DNA of 64,000 nucleotides from Channa striata. Lineage: Eukaryota; Chordata; Actinopteri; Anabantiformes; Channidae. Under the pieces are notes generated by a model. That model ran no database searches. It had not been told where the DNA came from and saw only the letters and a list, made by a program, of their open reading frames with translations. Below, in pieces: positions 1-10,341 of this stretch. A program made the translations under genes and the position numbers. The stretch spans positions 21,012,001 through 21,076,000 of the forward strand of contig CM065185.1 in NCBI GenBank assembly GCA_033026295.1, in the 5' to 3' direction. Positions within the stretch are counted from its first letter, which is position 1. Each line of letters begins with the position of its first letter.

Positions 1-380
1 GTTGATGGAAAATGGTCCAGTAGCCAACTGACTTCTTTTTAAACCTGGGGACAGACAGGAGCTGGACAATCTCACAGCCAAGACTATGAGACTGAATAGA
101 AGGTTTAAGATGACAATGAAGGACACCTGCAGGTGTCCCCGGCTTTGGAGGGTTAGGGGATCAAACCAACAATTGTAGGATTGTTCTGCACCACAGTCGC
201 AATGAATTTACTTTCATATTCCAACATGAATGATCCATTATAGAAATCACCTTGCAGCATCTTGTTGTCATCAGATATTTTGTTCTATGAAATAGAGTTT
301 TAGAATTAGTTTAGAATTTTTTTCTCTGAGTATGACTTTCTTTACTGTCACGAACCATCAGTGTAACAGTGTGTGTCTCC
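1..380. other. Left-edge intergenic sequence
   Basis: No gene, RNA or repeat with a recognisable family is seen here. The last 30 bases hold the conserved flank that follows most V-gene RSSs in this window. Confidence 0.5.
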
Positions 381-423
381 CTCTAGTGGACGTTGTGGAC
401 TATTGTGTTGTCTTTGCTCCAAA

Positions 424-461
424 GGTTTTTGTACAGACTTGTGCTGTTTCCTGTCACTGTG
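424..461 (-). promoter_or_regulatory. 23-type RSS of V gene at 0.5 kb
   Basis: On the minus strand a CACAGTG heptamer (455-461) abuts the V exon, then a 22-bp spacer, then the nonamer ACAAAAACC (424-432). This is the substrate for RAG-mediated joining. Confidence 0.92.
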
Positions 462-908
462 GGCCTCACAGCACAGTAGTACACAGCAGAGTCAGACACT
501 GCAGCAGAGATGATGATCATGGTGATTTGTTTGTCTTCAACTGTAACGTTGTATCGAGGATTTGGACTAATTACTGTTCCTGATCCTGAATGTGAGATAA
601 GGAACTGTGGAGGTTTTCCTGGATGTTGTTGATACCAGAAGAAATAATCACCCAATACCAGTTTGGAGTATGTGAAGGACAGAGGGACGTTGCTGCCTTC
701 TAAACTGAACTCTTCATCCTTCACTGCTGTGGGACCTTCACAGCTGACACCTGAAATAGAAAAATTAACAGTTATTTGATGATGAGAAAGACTCTGTGAA
801 CAACTGCAGATGTTACTGGAATAAACTTTTGTGAGAAGCAAAATCTATCTGACCTGTGAGAGTGTAAAGAACCAGCAGAGAAAACAAAGAACAGTCCAAT
901 GTCAGCAT
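462..908 (-). CDS. TRAV: TCR alpha/delta V gene, family D (V1)
   Basis: Antigen-binding variable segment of a TCR alpha or delta chain, a type I membrane receptor of T cells. Leader exon 908-854 encodes MLTLDCSLFSLLVLYTLTG and ends at a GT donor. The V exon runs 750-462 after a TTTCAG acceptor and splices in phase 1. The FR2 motif WYQQHPGKPP and the FR3 end SDSAVYYCAV are clear. The usual FR1 cysteine is missing: the codon is TTC (PLSFTYS). The only other cysteine lies close to the leader junction (GVSCEG). Otherwise intact, with a consensus RSS. Assignment to alpha rather than delta rests on the CAV end. Confidence 0.9.
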
Positions 909-1012
909 GTCGAATGAAGTCAGCTTTGGTTTGTGTGTTAAACTGAGCTGAGCAGGAAGTTTCTCTCTCTCCTATAGATCAGTAACAGATCAGCTCCTCC
1001 CTCAGTCTGTGA
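909..1012 (-). promoter_or_regulatory. Family D upstream (promoter) block
   Basis: About 100 bp upstream of the ATG is conserved before the D genes at 0.9, 21.0, 39.5 and 47.3 kb. It carries an ETS-type motif (CAGGAAGT on plus, 952-959) next to a CT-rich tract and a CTATAG box. Ets factors drive many T-cell promoters. Promoter function is inferred from conservation and position. Confidence 0.5.
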
Positions 1013-1020
1013 CCACTATG

Positions 1021-3140
1021 AAGAAAAGTAAGGTCAGACACTCTAGCATTTGTTGGGCCTCCTTTAGCTTTTATTACGGCATGCATTCGCTGTGGCAATG
1101 TTTCAACAAACATTCGCAATGTCACAAGATTCATTTACGTCCAGTGTTGGAATAATTTTTCACCAAGATTTTGTATTGATAATAGGAGAGTCGGAAAACT
1201 GCGCAAAGCCTTCTCCAGCACATCCCAAAGATTCTCAGTGGGCTTAAGGTCTGGACTCTGTGGTGGCCAGTCCATGTGTGAAAATGATGTCTCATGCTCC
1301 CTCTTTCACAATTTGAGTCCGATGAATCTTGGCATTGTCATCTTGGAATATGCCTGTGCCATCAGGGAAGAAAAAATCCACTGATGGAATAACCTGCTCA
1401 TTCAGTATATTCAGGTAGTCAGCTGACCTCATTCTTTGGGCACATAATGTTGCTGAACCTAGACCTGAACTTCTGCAGCACCCCAAGATCATAGCACTGC
1501 TGCCAAATGCTTTTACAGTAGACACTAGGAATGATGGGTGCATCACTTCATGTGACTCTCTTCTTACCCTGATGCTCATTTTGGAACAGGGTAAATCTGG
1601 ACTCATCAGACCACATGACCTTTTTCCATTGCTCCAGAGTCCAATCTTTATTCCTAGGGAATTGAAGCCCCTTCTTTATCGATTAGCGTCACTGACTAGT
1701 GGTTTTCTGAACATTGCCAAAATTAGTAGCATCCTATCCCAAAGCAATGCTGAAAAATTGGTTCATGCATTTGTTACTTCTAGATTGGACTACTGTAATT
1801 CTCTACTTTCAGGCTGCCCCACTAACTCTCTAAAAAGCCTCCAATTAATCCAAAATGCTGCAGCAAGATTACTGACTGGGATTGATAAGAGAGATCATAT
1901 TTCACCTTCATTAGCTTCTCTCCATTAACTTCCCATTAAATGTAGAATAGAATTTAAAACCCTTCTTCTTACCTGTAAAGCTTTAAACGGTCAAGCCCCA
2001 TCATATTTAAAAGATCTCCTAGTACCATATCATCCTACTAGACCACTTCAGTCCCAAAATGCAGGCCTACTTGTGGTTCCCAGAATTTCCAAAAATAGAA
2101 TGGGAGGCAGAGCCTTTAGCTATCAAGCTCCTCTCCTGTGGAACCAGCTCCCAGTCCAGATTTGGGAAGCAGACACCCTCTCTATTTTTAAGACTAGGCT
2201 CAAAACCTTCCTCTTCAATAAAGCTTATAGTTGGTTATAGTCATGCTGCTATAGGCTTAGACTGCTGGGGGACTCTGCACTGAGCCACTTTCCTCCTCTC
2301 TTCATTCTCTCCTCTCACCCCACATCTATAATGTCACCACTGTATGACATTAACTCTGTATCTTCTTTTTCCCGTAGTCGTCTTTCTCCCTCTTTCCCCC
2401 TCTCTCTCTCCCTGTCCACAGGTGTCCCCGGATTTGGCGCTGTGTGTCCTCCAGTGTGCAGCTACTGGTCCTACTAACCTGCTCAATGTTTTGTTGATGC
2501 TTTTGTTGCTCTGTTCTTTTCTCTCTCCACTTTCCACTCAGCCCAACCGGTCACGGCAGATGGTCGTCCATCCTGAGCCTGGTTCTGCTGGAGGTTTCTT
2601 CCGGTAAAGGGAGTTTTTCCTCTCGACTGTTGCCTATGGCTTGCTCAGGGGGGATTTGTTGGGTTTTCTCTACATGTTTGTATAGTCTTGACTTTATTAT
2701 GTAAAGTGCCCTGAGATGACCTTGTTGTAAATTGGTGCTATATAAATAAAGTTGAATTGAATTGAATTGAATTGAAGGCTAAACAGCTGTTCAGTCCCAA
2801 TCCCTTGAGTTCCCTTCGCATTATGTGTGGAAGTGCTCCTACTTTCAAGATCAAACACAGCCTTTAGTTCTAATGTTGCTTTTCTATGATTCAATATCAA
2901 ACATTTAAGTGATCATGGCAGTCACAATCCGTCAGGACTTTTTTTTTCGACTACATTTCTTCATCGAGTTCGATTGTTCCCCGCTATCCTTCCAATATTT
3001 AATAATGCTTTGGACAGTTCTTAACCTAATTTAACGAGTTTCTGCAATCTCCTTAGATGTTTTCTCTGCTTGATCCACTCAAGTGGTTTGTCCCTTTTCA
3101 AACAGACCATGGGACGCGTCTTTCGACATGGTTGTTCAGG
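1021..3140 (-). mobile_element. Degenerate Tc1-like transposon, split by a LINE
   Basis: The minus-strand open segment at 1292-1606 reads as the catalytic C-terminal part of a Tc1/mariner transposase, with an aspartate in an FQDDNAKIH context. The N-terminal part continues at about 2777-3000 with stops. The paralogous copy at 21.97-23.04 kb is not interrupted and shows that a LINE entered this copy at 1711. It is defective. Confidence 0.75.
1711..2777 (+). mobile_element. LINE (L2/Rex-like) 3' fragment
   Basis: Plus-strand coding remnants match the C-terminal end of a fish non-LTR reverse transcriptase (VTSRLDYCNSLLSGCP at about 1773-1820, then SRMGG-type sequence to about 2230). A 3' UTR and an (ATTGA)n tail follow at 2750-2776. 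The 5' end is truncated and there are frameshifts. The insertion lies inside the Tc1 remnant; the empty site is in the paralog near 22.64 kb. Confidence 0.8.
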
Positions 3141-3539
3141 AAATGAGAAGCTACTCGTTGGGGGTTTAAACACGAGTTGGGTTTAAACAACTTGCTGCCA
3201 GCTGAAAGATAATCCTCCATGCAGTAATTAACCAATGGGAGGCTCTTACCTATTTGCTTTGTTAAATCCATGTGGTGACTTTTTTTAGGCCAGTCAGTGA
3301 ATGTTTTATGGTACAAGAAAGAACAGTTGGAGCTGCTCAGAGAAACTTCTTTGGAATCATTTTCCTCTTTCAGTTTGATGAAAACAATAAATGACAATAT
3401 CCAGCAAATAATTTACCATTTAGTTGTGAACCTGTTTGTTACTGCAGCAGCTGAACTGTGGCTTAGAAAAGATGTTTGTGTTGAATTAAAAGTTTCCAAG
3501 TTAAAAACTCACTTGTAGGAAATCATGTAGAAACTTTTC

Positions 3540-4170
3540 AGATGCCCCCTTTACCAACAACCTGATGGTCACTCTGACTCAGCTCCAGAGATCCTTTGTG
3601 GACAAAGTTCCAGGAGGACAGCCCTTCATCGATCTGGGCTTTTTGGCACAGTGGCTAGAAGGAAGCCTCCCCTCAGTCCAGTCACATGAAAGCTGCTTTG
3701 AGTTTGTGTAAAAAGACCCTAAATTACTCTCAGACTGTGAGTAACAAGCTTCTCTGGTCTGATGAAACCACGTTTTAATATTCTGGCATCAGTTCTAAAT
3801 GTTACGTCTCGTGGAAAGCAGGGACCACTCATCAACTGATACCATCTCTACAGTGAAGCGTGGTGGTGACAGCATCATGCTGTGGGGGTGACAAGGACTA
3901 ATAGACTGGTCAGGGTTGAGGAAAAGCTGAATAGAATAAAGTACAGAGATGTCCTCAATGAAAACCTGTTCTACAGCACTTGGGACCTCAGACTGGCTGA
4001 CTTAAATCCTAGTGAACATCTCTGGACAGACCAGAAAACGGCTGTCCACCAACAGTCCCCATCCAACCTGACTGAGATTGAATGAAAGACAAGTGGTAGA
4101 AAATCCCTCAGTCCAGTTGTACAAAGCTTGTTGTGTCAAACCCAAAAACACGCAAAGCTGTAACTGCTGC
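3540..4170 (+). mobile_element. Second Tc1-like remnant (plus strand)
   Basis: Fragments of a Tc1 transposase are readable on the plus strand, including the regions around WSDETT, a VKRGG-SIMLWG-type segment near 3855 and DLNPSEHLW near 4000. An internal deletion removes the middle catalytic region, and stops are frequent. A paralog is at 23.41-24.03 kb. The element is dead. Confidence 0.7.
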
Positions 4171-4339
4171 CAAATTGAAGCTGAAACTTCTGCACTGAAT
4201 TAATTTGATTTTACAGTCAAGTGTTGATTAAATGCAGGCTGCTTAATAATATGTCACAGTAAAGAGTTAGACATTATAATCTTCTGGACCTTTGATTCCA
4301 AAACATTTGTGTAACCAGACCTCTTTAAATTTTAGTTGA

Positions 4340-4400
4340 ACACCCCTGGTCTAGTGGATGTTGTGGAGTATTGTGTTGTCTTTGCTCCAAAGGTTTTTGT
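4340..4400 (-). pseudogene. Orphan V-gene RSS relic
   Basis: The conserved V 3' flank (CTAGTGGATGTTGTGGAG, from about 4350) and a perfect nonamer (4392-4400) are present. The spacer, heptamer and V exon that should follow at higher coordinates are absent; the sequence diverges straight after the nonamer. This is read as the remains of a deleted V segment. Confidence 0.7.
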
Positions 4401-4429
4401 TCTGCTTTGTACGGCTTTGGCTGTTTCTG

Positions 4430-5570
4430 CAAGACCAGAAACACAAAACTTGAAAATAAACATGTCCTGATAATTTCAAGATTATCAGATCAAACTCTTT
4501 CTGAGTTTGATCTTCTTTTCTTTAATGTGTAGCCCAGTGGAGAATGTAGGTTGTAGGAGATGAATAAGTGTATGAGAGTGTACATATTAATAGTTTTGAA
4601 TGTGTTTCTTTCATCTTTGTATGTATAAAATGTGTAAATATGTTCGTTTATATATGATGTCTTTTGATATGGTGGTGGAGGCTTTTATTTTTGTTAGAGG
4701 AAGTAGAGGCGGGAGGTGAGAGAGAGAGAGAGAGAGAGTGGAAGTGTGAGGGAGTGACGGAGCTGACGGGGAATGGACAAGGTAGCTAAAGTTGGTGTGA
4801 GTGAACTGCAGCAGTAGTTTCTGATTGTCAAAGAGATAATCTACAGTGGAACCTGTTCGCTGACGGACGGAGAATTTCAGCTCGAAGTTCTGAGAGTCTA
4901 TCAGCGGCAGACCGCTCGTCAATCCCACGAGGGGTGAGGACGGTTACGAACGAGGGAGGCAGCTAGCTAGTCCAGCTAACCCGGCTACACGCGGCTACAC
5001 GCGGCGTTCGTAACTGGCAGGGGAATCAACTTTGGACCGGATCTACCGCGGCACAGTTGCTTCGCTCGGAGTAGGACGAGTGTCGGAGGACGAGTGTCGG
5101 AGGACGAGTGTCGGAGGACGAGTGTCGGTGGACGCGGTCACTCGGGCAGAGAGGAACCAACTTTTAGTTCGTTTGTTGCTCTGATGAGAGTGAAGCGACC
5201 ATCGAGTTTTTGGTCCCAACGTCCCCGAGCGGCGAATCAGGCCTGCAACGTTTTTGAGTTTGATCATGTTATTTGTGTTTGATAAAAGAGACTGTGACTT
5301 TGTGTTTAATTTCTCAGTTTTGCAGTAGGCACAATATTTTATTGGGAGTAATCCTACTCATTTAAGTTATTATATATGTATGTTTGTTTATATTTTTCGC
5401 TTTTCAATTAAATGGGGATTTAATTTTATCTGTAATTGTTTGACGGTTTATTGCTTTTTTTATGTTCCTATTTTAATGACTTGATAATAGTCTGTGTTCA
5501 ATTATCTGAGGCCACCCAAGACTAAAACAAAAAATTAAAAGTAGACCAGAGATTAGTAAAAGAACTCAGG
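4430..5570. other. Unassigned GC-richer insert with simple repeats
   Basis: Absent from the paralog at 24.03-24.06 kb. It holds a GA microsatellite (about 4718-4738), a 10-bp inverted repeat (GTTACGAACG at 4943 and CGTTCGTAAC at 5005), a duplicated GGCTACACGC and a 14-bp minisatellite. No coding sequence is convincing. An LTR-type insertion is possible but not shown. Confidence 0.4.
5073..5128. repeat. 14-bp minisatellite, four units
   Basis: Four perfect tandem copies of AGGACGAGTGTCGG run from 5073 to 5128. Confidence 0.95.
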
Positions 5571-5689
5571 GCCCCTCACATACTATAAGGTGAGTAGATG
5601 GGCTACAACTGTCCCAAACCATCAGAGTGTAACAGTGTGTGTCTCCCTCTAGTGGACGTTGTGGAGTATTGTGTTGTCTTTGCTCCAAA

Positions 5690-5727
5690 GGTTTTTGTAC
5701 AGACTTGTGCTGTTTCCTGTCACTGTG
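5690..5727 (-). promoter_or_regulatory. 23-type RSS of V2
   Basis: Heptamer at 5721-5727, 22-bp spacer and canonical nonamer at 5690-5698. The RSS is intact although its V exon is frameshifted. Confidence 0.92.
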
Positions 5728-6175
5728 GGCTGCAGAGCACAGTAGTACACAGCAGAGTCAGACAGATGAAGCTTCTTGATCGTCAGAGGAACTGATCTTG
5801 ATTGTGAATCTAGTTTAGATGAAAATCTCTCTCTGAACTTCTCTGCTGTGTTTCCTTCATCCAGTCTAACTCGACTCAGTATAAACTCAGGCCTGTTGTT
5901 TCCATCCTGTTTGTACCAGTAGAGATAATCATTAGTTGAACTGCTGTTGTACTGACAGCTGAGTGTTTCTGTTTCTGTCCTTCAGTTGCCGTCACATCCC
6001 TTTCTGGTTGCAGCACGTTGTCTTTTTGTCCTCTGCATTCTGTCAAACACCAACAAACAGCATCAGTGTGATGTTAAAGAATCCTGTCAATGTTGGACTG
6101 ATGACAAAGAAACAGAGTTGTTCTCATACCAAGGCACATAGCAGCCAGCAGCACTGAGATGAACAGAGGCGTCAT
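5728..6175 (-). pseudogene. TRAV: TCR V pseudogene, family C (V2), frameshifted
   Basis: Leader exon 6175-6130 (MTPLFISVLLAAMCLG) and V exon 6039-5728 are nearly identical to the intact gene at 24.4 kb. A 2-bp insertion in a TTTCTG repeat near 5970 (FR1, just before the first cysteine) shifts the frame, so no continuous minus-strand frame spans the exon. Splice sites and RSS are intact. It could still recombine but would encode a truncated chain. An assembly error or null allele is the alternative. Confidence 0.85.
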
Positions 6176-6486
6176 ATGTGCAGAGTTGACCAAGTGTGAG
6201 CTACAGCAAGTAGAAAGAAGCTGTGATCTTCATCAACACTAAGTTGGTGGATTAGAAGGAGGAACCTGATCACAGTGACAGGGCTCATTCACAGCCCTGT
6301 GTTCTTCCCCCTGCTTTTCTCTTCGGCTCTTTGACAGTGTCGCTCCTCCCTGTTTGTGGGTTTCATTAGCAGCTGGAACCACAGTGACTGTGAGAAAGCA
6401 GCAATGAGCAGAATCCATGTGATATGAAGCTGTGGTTGGAAAACCACTTCCCTCCTCTTTGAAGAGGAGTCAGATATGTGGCTTCA

Positions 6487-6525
6487 GCTTTTTGTACAGC
6501 CTCTTCTACACTTTGTATCACTGTG
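6487..6525 (-). promoter_or_regulatory. 23-type RSS of V3 (family B type)
   Basis: Heptamer at 6519-6525, 23-bp spacer, nonamer ACAAAAAGC at 6487-6495. Spacer and nonamer differ from those of families A and C-F. Confidence 0.92.
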
Positions 6526-6975
6526 TTTCTCAGAGCACAGTAGTAGAGAGCTGTGTCTGCCAGGGTCAGTGTCCTTATGGTCAGTTCAGTCGTTGAATCT
6601 GAGGTTTGGGATTCGTATCGTTTATCAGGGATGTACTGCTCTGTGCTCTGTGATTTTGCTCCTTTCCAGAGAATAAACTGAGGAGGCTGAAGGTCAGAAA
6701 GATGTTTGTACCAGTAAAGCCACACATCCATATAAGTTGTCTGATAGTTACATCTGAGTTTGACAGTTTGTCCTTCTGTCCCACTGACTTGATCTAGTTC
6801 AGGAGAGATTGTGTCTCCAGCTATTAGTCCTGGAAAAAAAATAGAAAATTAAGCCATTAGATGAACATTGTTGATGAGGCTGAGAGGAGAAGACATTTGA
6901 TCCTGTTACAGCCAATAGTTATTTGTCCAACTGACCTATGAAGTGAGACAAAGACAGACAGAGGTAGAGCAACAT
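6526..6975 (-). CDS. TRAV: TCR alpha/delta V gene, family B (V3)
   Basis: Leader exon 6975-6936 (MLLYLCLSLSHFIG), intron with GT donor and TTTCCAG acceptor, V exon 6829-6526. The mature domain starts near AGDTISPE; FR1 cysteine (KLRCNY), FR2 tryptophan (LYWYK), LTIRTLTLADTALYYCAL in FR3 and CALR at the joint are all present. A stop just upstream of the acceptor is intronic and harmless. It is nearly identical to the gene at 52.8 kb, its partner in the 11-kb segmental duplication. The coding part looks functional. Confidence 0.9.
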
Positions 6976-6980
6976 GTCTT

Positions 6981-7200
6981 TGGAGTAGTTGAAGCCAAAC
7001 AGACAGCAGATGAACAATGTTGTTCCACTGCAGGAGAATGAAGCAACTAAACAGCCTCTCTGCTGCACAGCCCTTCTCCTCAACATCAAGCTGATTGTGC
7101 TTTTAGTTCCTCAGACGTTTCTGCTCTGGACACACAGACAATCTCATTGGTTGACGTGGACTCAGTGGGTGGAACCAGCTCATAATCCTGAAGACATAGT
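6981..7200 (-). promoter_or_regulatory. Family B/F upstream module
   Basis: A block of about 220 bp upstream of the ATG is almost invariant before all B genes and both F genes. On the minus strand it contains ACGTCAACCAATGAG (about 7143-7157), a CRE-half-site-like ACGTCA next to a CCAAT box. Promoter function is inferred. Confidence 0.55.
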
Positions 7201-8700
7201 GGATGTTTTATCATGAGCAGTCAGGATAACCTGAAAACTTGAATGTCTCTTCTTCCACCTAGCGGACTGGACCATGTTGGACAATCGGGGAGGAAACACG
7301 GATTCTCCAACAAGTCCCAGTAAATGGAACCAAACACTAACTCACATGTTTTCAACTCGTTGGACATTTGAAATTTGGTGTGTTTGTTGAATGTTCTGAA
7401 CATTAACTGTCTGATTTTAGCCTGGTATTTCCTGAGTAGTTGAATCAGGAAGTATTTAAACCTCTTGTTGGATTCATTTGGTCTTTGTCTTCAGATTCAG
7501 AGATTTTTCTCTGAGCTTCTGAATTTTCTCTGTTTTCTGTTTAAAGTGTTTTTTTCTATATTATGTGAACACAGAGGAAGAAAGAACTACTTTCACAAAT
7601 CCTGAACAAACAAGGTTCCAACATCTGGTGTCAGAAGAGGATTTAACACTGCTGTTCTGTGGAAGGGCAAGTCCTGGAGGAAGTCTTGGAGGTTCCATCG
7701 ACACTTGCAGGTTTGAATTCAATTCAGCTTTATTTATATAGCACCAATTCACAACAAAGTCATTTCAAGGCCCTTTACATGTGTCCATTTCAGTGTTGCA
7801 GCAGTACCTCCACCTGTAGATGGAGCTCACAGGAACTTTGGACAGCAAATTGTTAAAGAGAGCAGAGATAGAACCAAATACACATTCAGATAAGGAGTAA
7901 ATGATCCCTCTCCCGAGTCACAAGGAAAGACTTCAGAGGAGGAAGCCCCCACTCCTCAGTCACCTGCCCACAGGAAGCTGAATGGACGTATCTGGACATT
8001 CAGTCGTCCTGCAGCTGGAGGAAGTTGATGATACTGAACAGTTCCTGATGGTGTTTGAGGTTCCTGCAGCAATGCTCCAACAGCCAGAGAAAGACTGGGC
8101 TGTGTGACCGGTTCCTTATGTCCCTGAAAAGGCCCAGAGTCCCTGTGTGGTGATGGAAGCTGCTGATTCCTTTAGTGTTCCATTGATCTTGACTTTGTAG
8201 CAGTTTTAAACATGTCTGTCACTGACTGTGAGGACGCACCATGGGGTGAGTCTGCAGGCTCTGGTTTTAGTGGTGGTCCATCAGACCAGGTTGAACTGGA
8301 CTGAGAGGAAACAGTTAAAGTGAATGGCAGTAGCTGTGCTGATACTGGAAGTGTCCAAACTCCGGTTGGTCCATCAGTGCTGAATGAAGGTCACCAGGTT
8401 TAGGGGGTGGGTCTTTCTTTACCGTGTGCCCATGGAGACAAACAGGGGTCATGAGGTTAGATTTTTCCTGTCCAGCAGCAGCTCTGAGTCTAGACTCTAA
8501 TGTCACTGAGGAACATGGTCACCATGGAAACAGAGTTTTTGTCAAATCCATTAGGGATCATGGATGATGATTCTGAATGAGTTGATCTTTGTCCTGTAAC
8601 AAAAATGTCTGGTTGTGTGAAGCAGTTTGAGCTTTAAAGCTACAAAAGTAATGGAGAGAAAGAACATGTTTGATGGATGGTCTCAGCTGATAGTTGAGTT
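7201..8700. other. Intergenic spacer with LINE-tail fragment
   Basis: Shared with 53.5-55.05 kb and partly with 34.0-34.7 kb. It includes a reverse-oriented fish LINE 3' tail (AATTCAGCTTTATTTATATA, from about 7720). Only short shadow ORFs are seen. Confidence 0.6.
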
Positions 8701-8775
8701 GTCAGTGACAGAGTGTAACAGTGTGTGTCTCCCTCTAGTGGACGTTGTGGAGTATTGTGTTGTCTTTGCTCCAAA

Positions 8776-8813
8776 GGTTTTTGTACACACTTGTGCTGTT
8801 TCCTGTCACTGTG
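8776..8813 (-). promoter_or_regulatory. 23-type RSS of V4
   Basis: Heptamer at 8807-8813, 22-bp spacer, nonamer at 8776-8784. Confidence 0.92.
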
Positions 8814-9273
8814 GGCCTCACAGCACAGTAGTACACAGCAGAGTCAGACACTGCAGCAGACGAGATGTTCAGGTGAAACTCTTTAGTTGGTTTGTCGTGT
8901 TTAAAAGACAACCCTGCTTTTTCCTCTGAATATTCTGTGATCAGAAGCTGTGGACGTGAACTGGACTTTTGTCGGTACCAGTAGAGGTAGTTGACGGAGC
9001 CTGAATAAATGCAGGACAGAGTCACAGTTTCTCCTTCCAAAGCTGTGACTGCATCTTTAAACGGTTTCAGTAAATCCTCAGAGGATCCTGGGAAGAACAA
9101 ACACAGAGATTCTGTCATGTCATTTTTACATTTAGTTTATTAACATTTAAGTCAAAGAATGTTAAAACACTGTTTCCCAAGTCAAGTCCAACATCTCTTG
9201 GTACATTTTACTCACCAGTATGAAGTGAGACAATCATCATCCAGATGTAGAGCAGCAGCAGCAGCAGCATCAT
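8814..9273 (-). CDS. TRAV: TCR alpha/delta V gene, family E (V4)
   Basis: Leader exon 9273-9216 opens with two Met codons and a run of six leucines, giving a strongly hydrophobic signal peptide. The V exon runs 9087-8814. FR1 cysteine (TLSCIYSG), FR2 tryptophan (LYWYRQ) and SDSAVYYCAV in FR3 are present. CDR1 is short (SGSVNY). Splice signals and RSS are intact. Its duplicate is at 55.2 kb, differing for example in CDR1 (NY versus NN) and FR2 (YRQ versus YQQ). Confidence 0.9.
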
Positions 9274-9578
9274 TTTCACTTGTACTGAGTGAACAGCAGA
9301 GAGCAGACAGCAGCTGTTCACTTCTAATGTCAAACCTTTCATATTCAGTTGTAGAGCTCCTCCTCCTGCTGTGCGGTTTTCATTCTTCAAAAAGACCCAC
9401 AAACGTGTTCAGGGAACAAACACAAGTACAGTTTTTGGGTCTTCATCAGTTTATTTTCCCCTTCAAAGAATCTAGACTGTGTCGTCACAAACCTTTATTT
9501 ATTCAGGGAAGATTCCCTGAGACGTTTCCTCTCTTTTTCAGGAACGGCCGGATCACATTCAGTCATTCAACCCTGGAA

Positions 9579-10341
9579 TGTCATGAGTCCACTCCGATCA
9601 CTGTTGCCCTGGTTACCTTAGTTTGTTTCTCCGCGTTTTCTATCTCACACTGCTCCTCCCCGTGCTCCTAATCACCTAACTCTGGTCACCTGTTGCCTCC
9701 CTATCTTAAGCCCCTCTCACCTGTTTCTCGTCGCCGGATCAACTTGATTCATTCTCAGACACACGCTCTTGTTGTGAGCTTCCCTGTTGCCTGACTCCCT
9801 CGTCGTCTTGTGTTTTTTGTGAGTAAGAAGATTTTGTTATTTTTGTGGATTTTTGGTTTTGAGTTTTTGGCTCCCGGGTTATCTACTTTTTGGGTTTTGT
9901 TATGCCCGGTCGAGTTTGCGTTGTTTCCTCTGGTTATTGTTTTTCCAAGTCTGCAACACAAAGGTTTTTCGCTTGTCCTTTTTCGGCTAGCCGCTTTCAG
10001 TTGATACTTTGTTTCTCCTAATTTGTTACTTTGGATTATTTTCTTCCTGTCGACAACCTTACCTGCTCCTGGCCGATTCCTCTCGAGACCGCCTTCTCCA
10101 AAACCATCTATACCGTAAGCCCAAAAACAAGTTGCCTCAAATTCGTCATTTCTCTGCCTTCTCTCATCCTCTGTTTATCCCCTAGGCTACTGCTTATCCC
10201 TCTGTCGTTTCCTTCGGTCCTGGCCAGCAGCAGTCAACCACCACCACCACAACGCTCAATAAACTTGGTTCTGTGCTTCAATTTCTGCGTCCTCCAGTCT
10301 CTTTTCTGGGTCCTCTAAAAATACTAATAATAGTCGTGATA
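9579..10341 (+). mobile_element. Solo LTR with 5-bp target duplication
   Basis: This 763-bp sequence starts TGTCATGAG and ends GTCGTGATA (imperfect terminal inverted repeats). TGGAA flanks both sides (9574-9578 and 10342-10346). An AATAAA signal lies near 10257. The paralogous block at 55927-55931 has a single TGGAA and no insert, which confirms the boundaries. It is probably a Ty3/gypsy or ERV solo LTR, judged by structure only. Confidence 0.85.

Noticed and set aside
383..461. C-terminal extension after YYCAV in many V ORFs (VTGNSTSLYKNLWSKDN)
   Set aside because: This is translation through the RSS; the coding exon ends at the heptamer.
5598..5795. Plus-strand ORFs reading CNSVCLPLVDVVEYCVVFAPKV and similar at most V genes
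   Set aside because: They are antisense shadows of the RSS, its flank and the V 3' end, repeated with every gene; no start context or splice logic supports a protein.
6989..7216. Repeated plus-strand ORF starting MKPNRQQMNNVV upstream of B and F genes
   Set aside because: It overlaps the promoter block antisense. Its conservation is explained by the recent duplication of that block, and its end varies with spacer indels.
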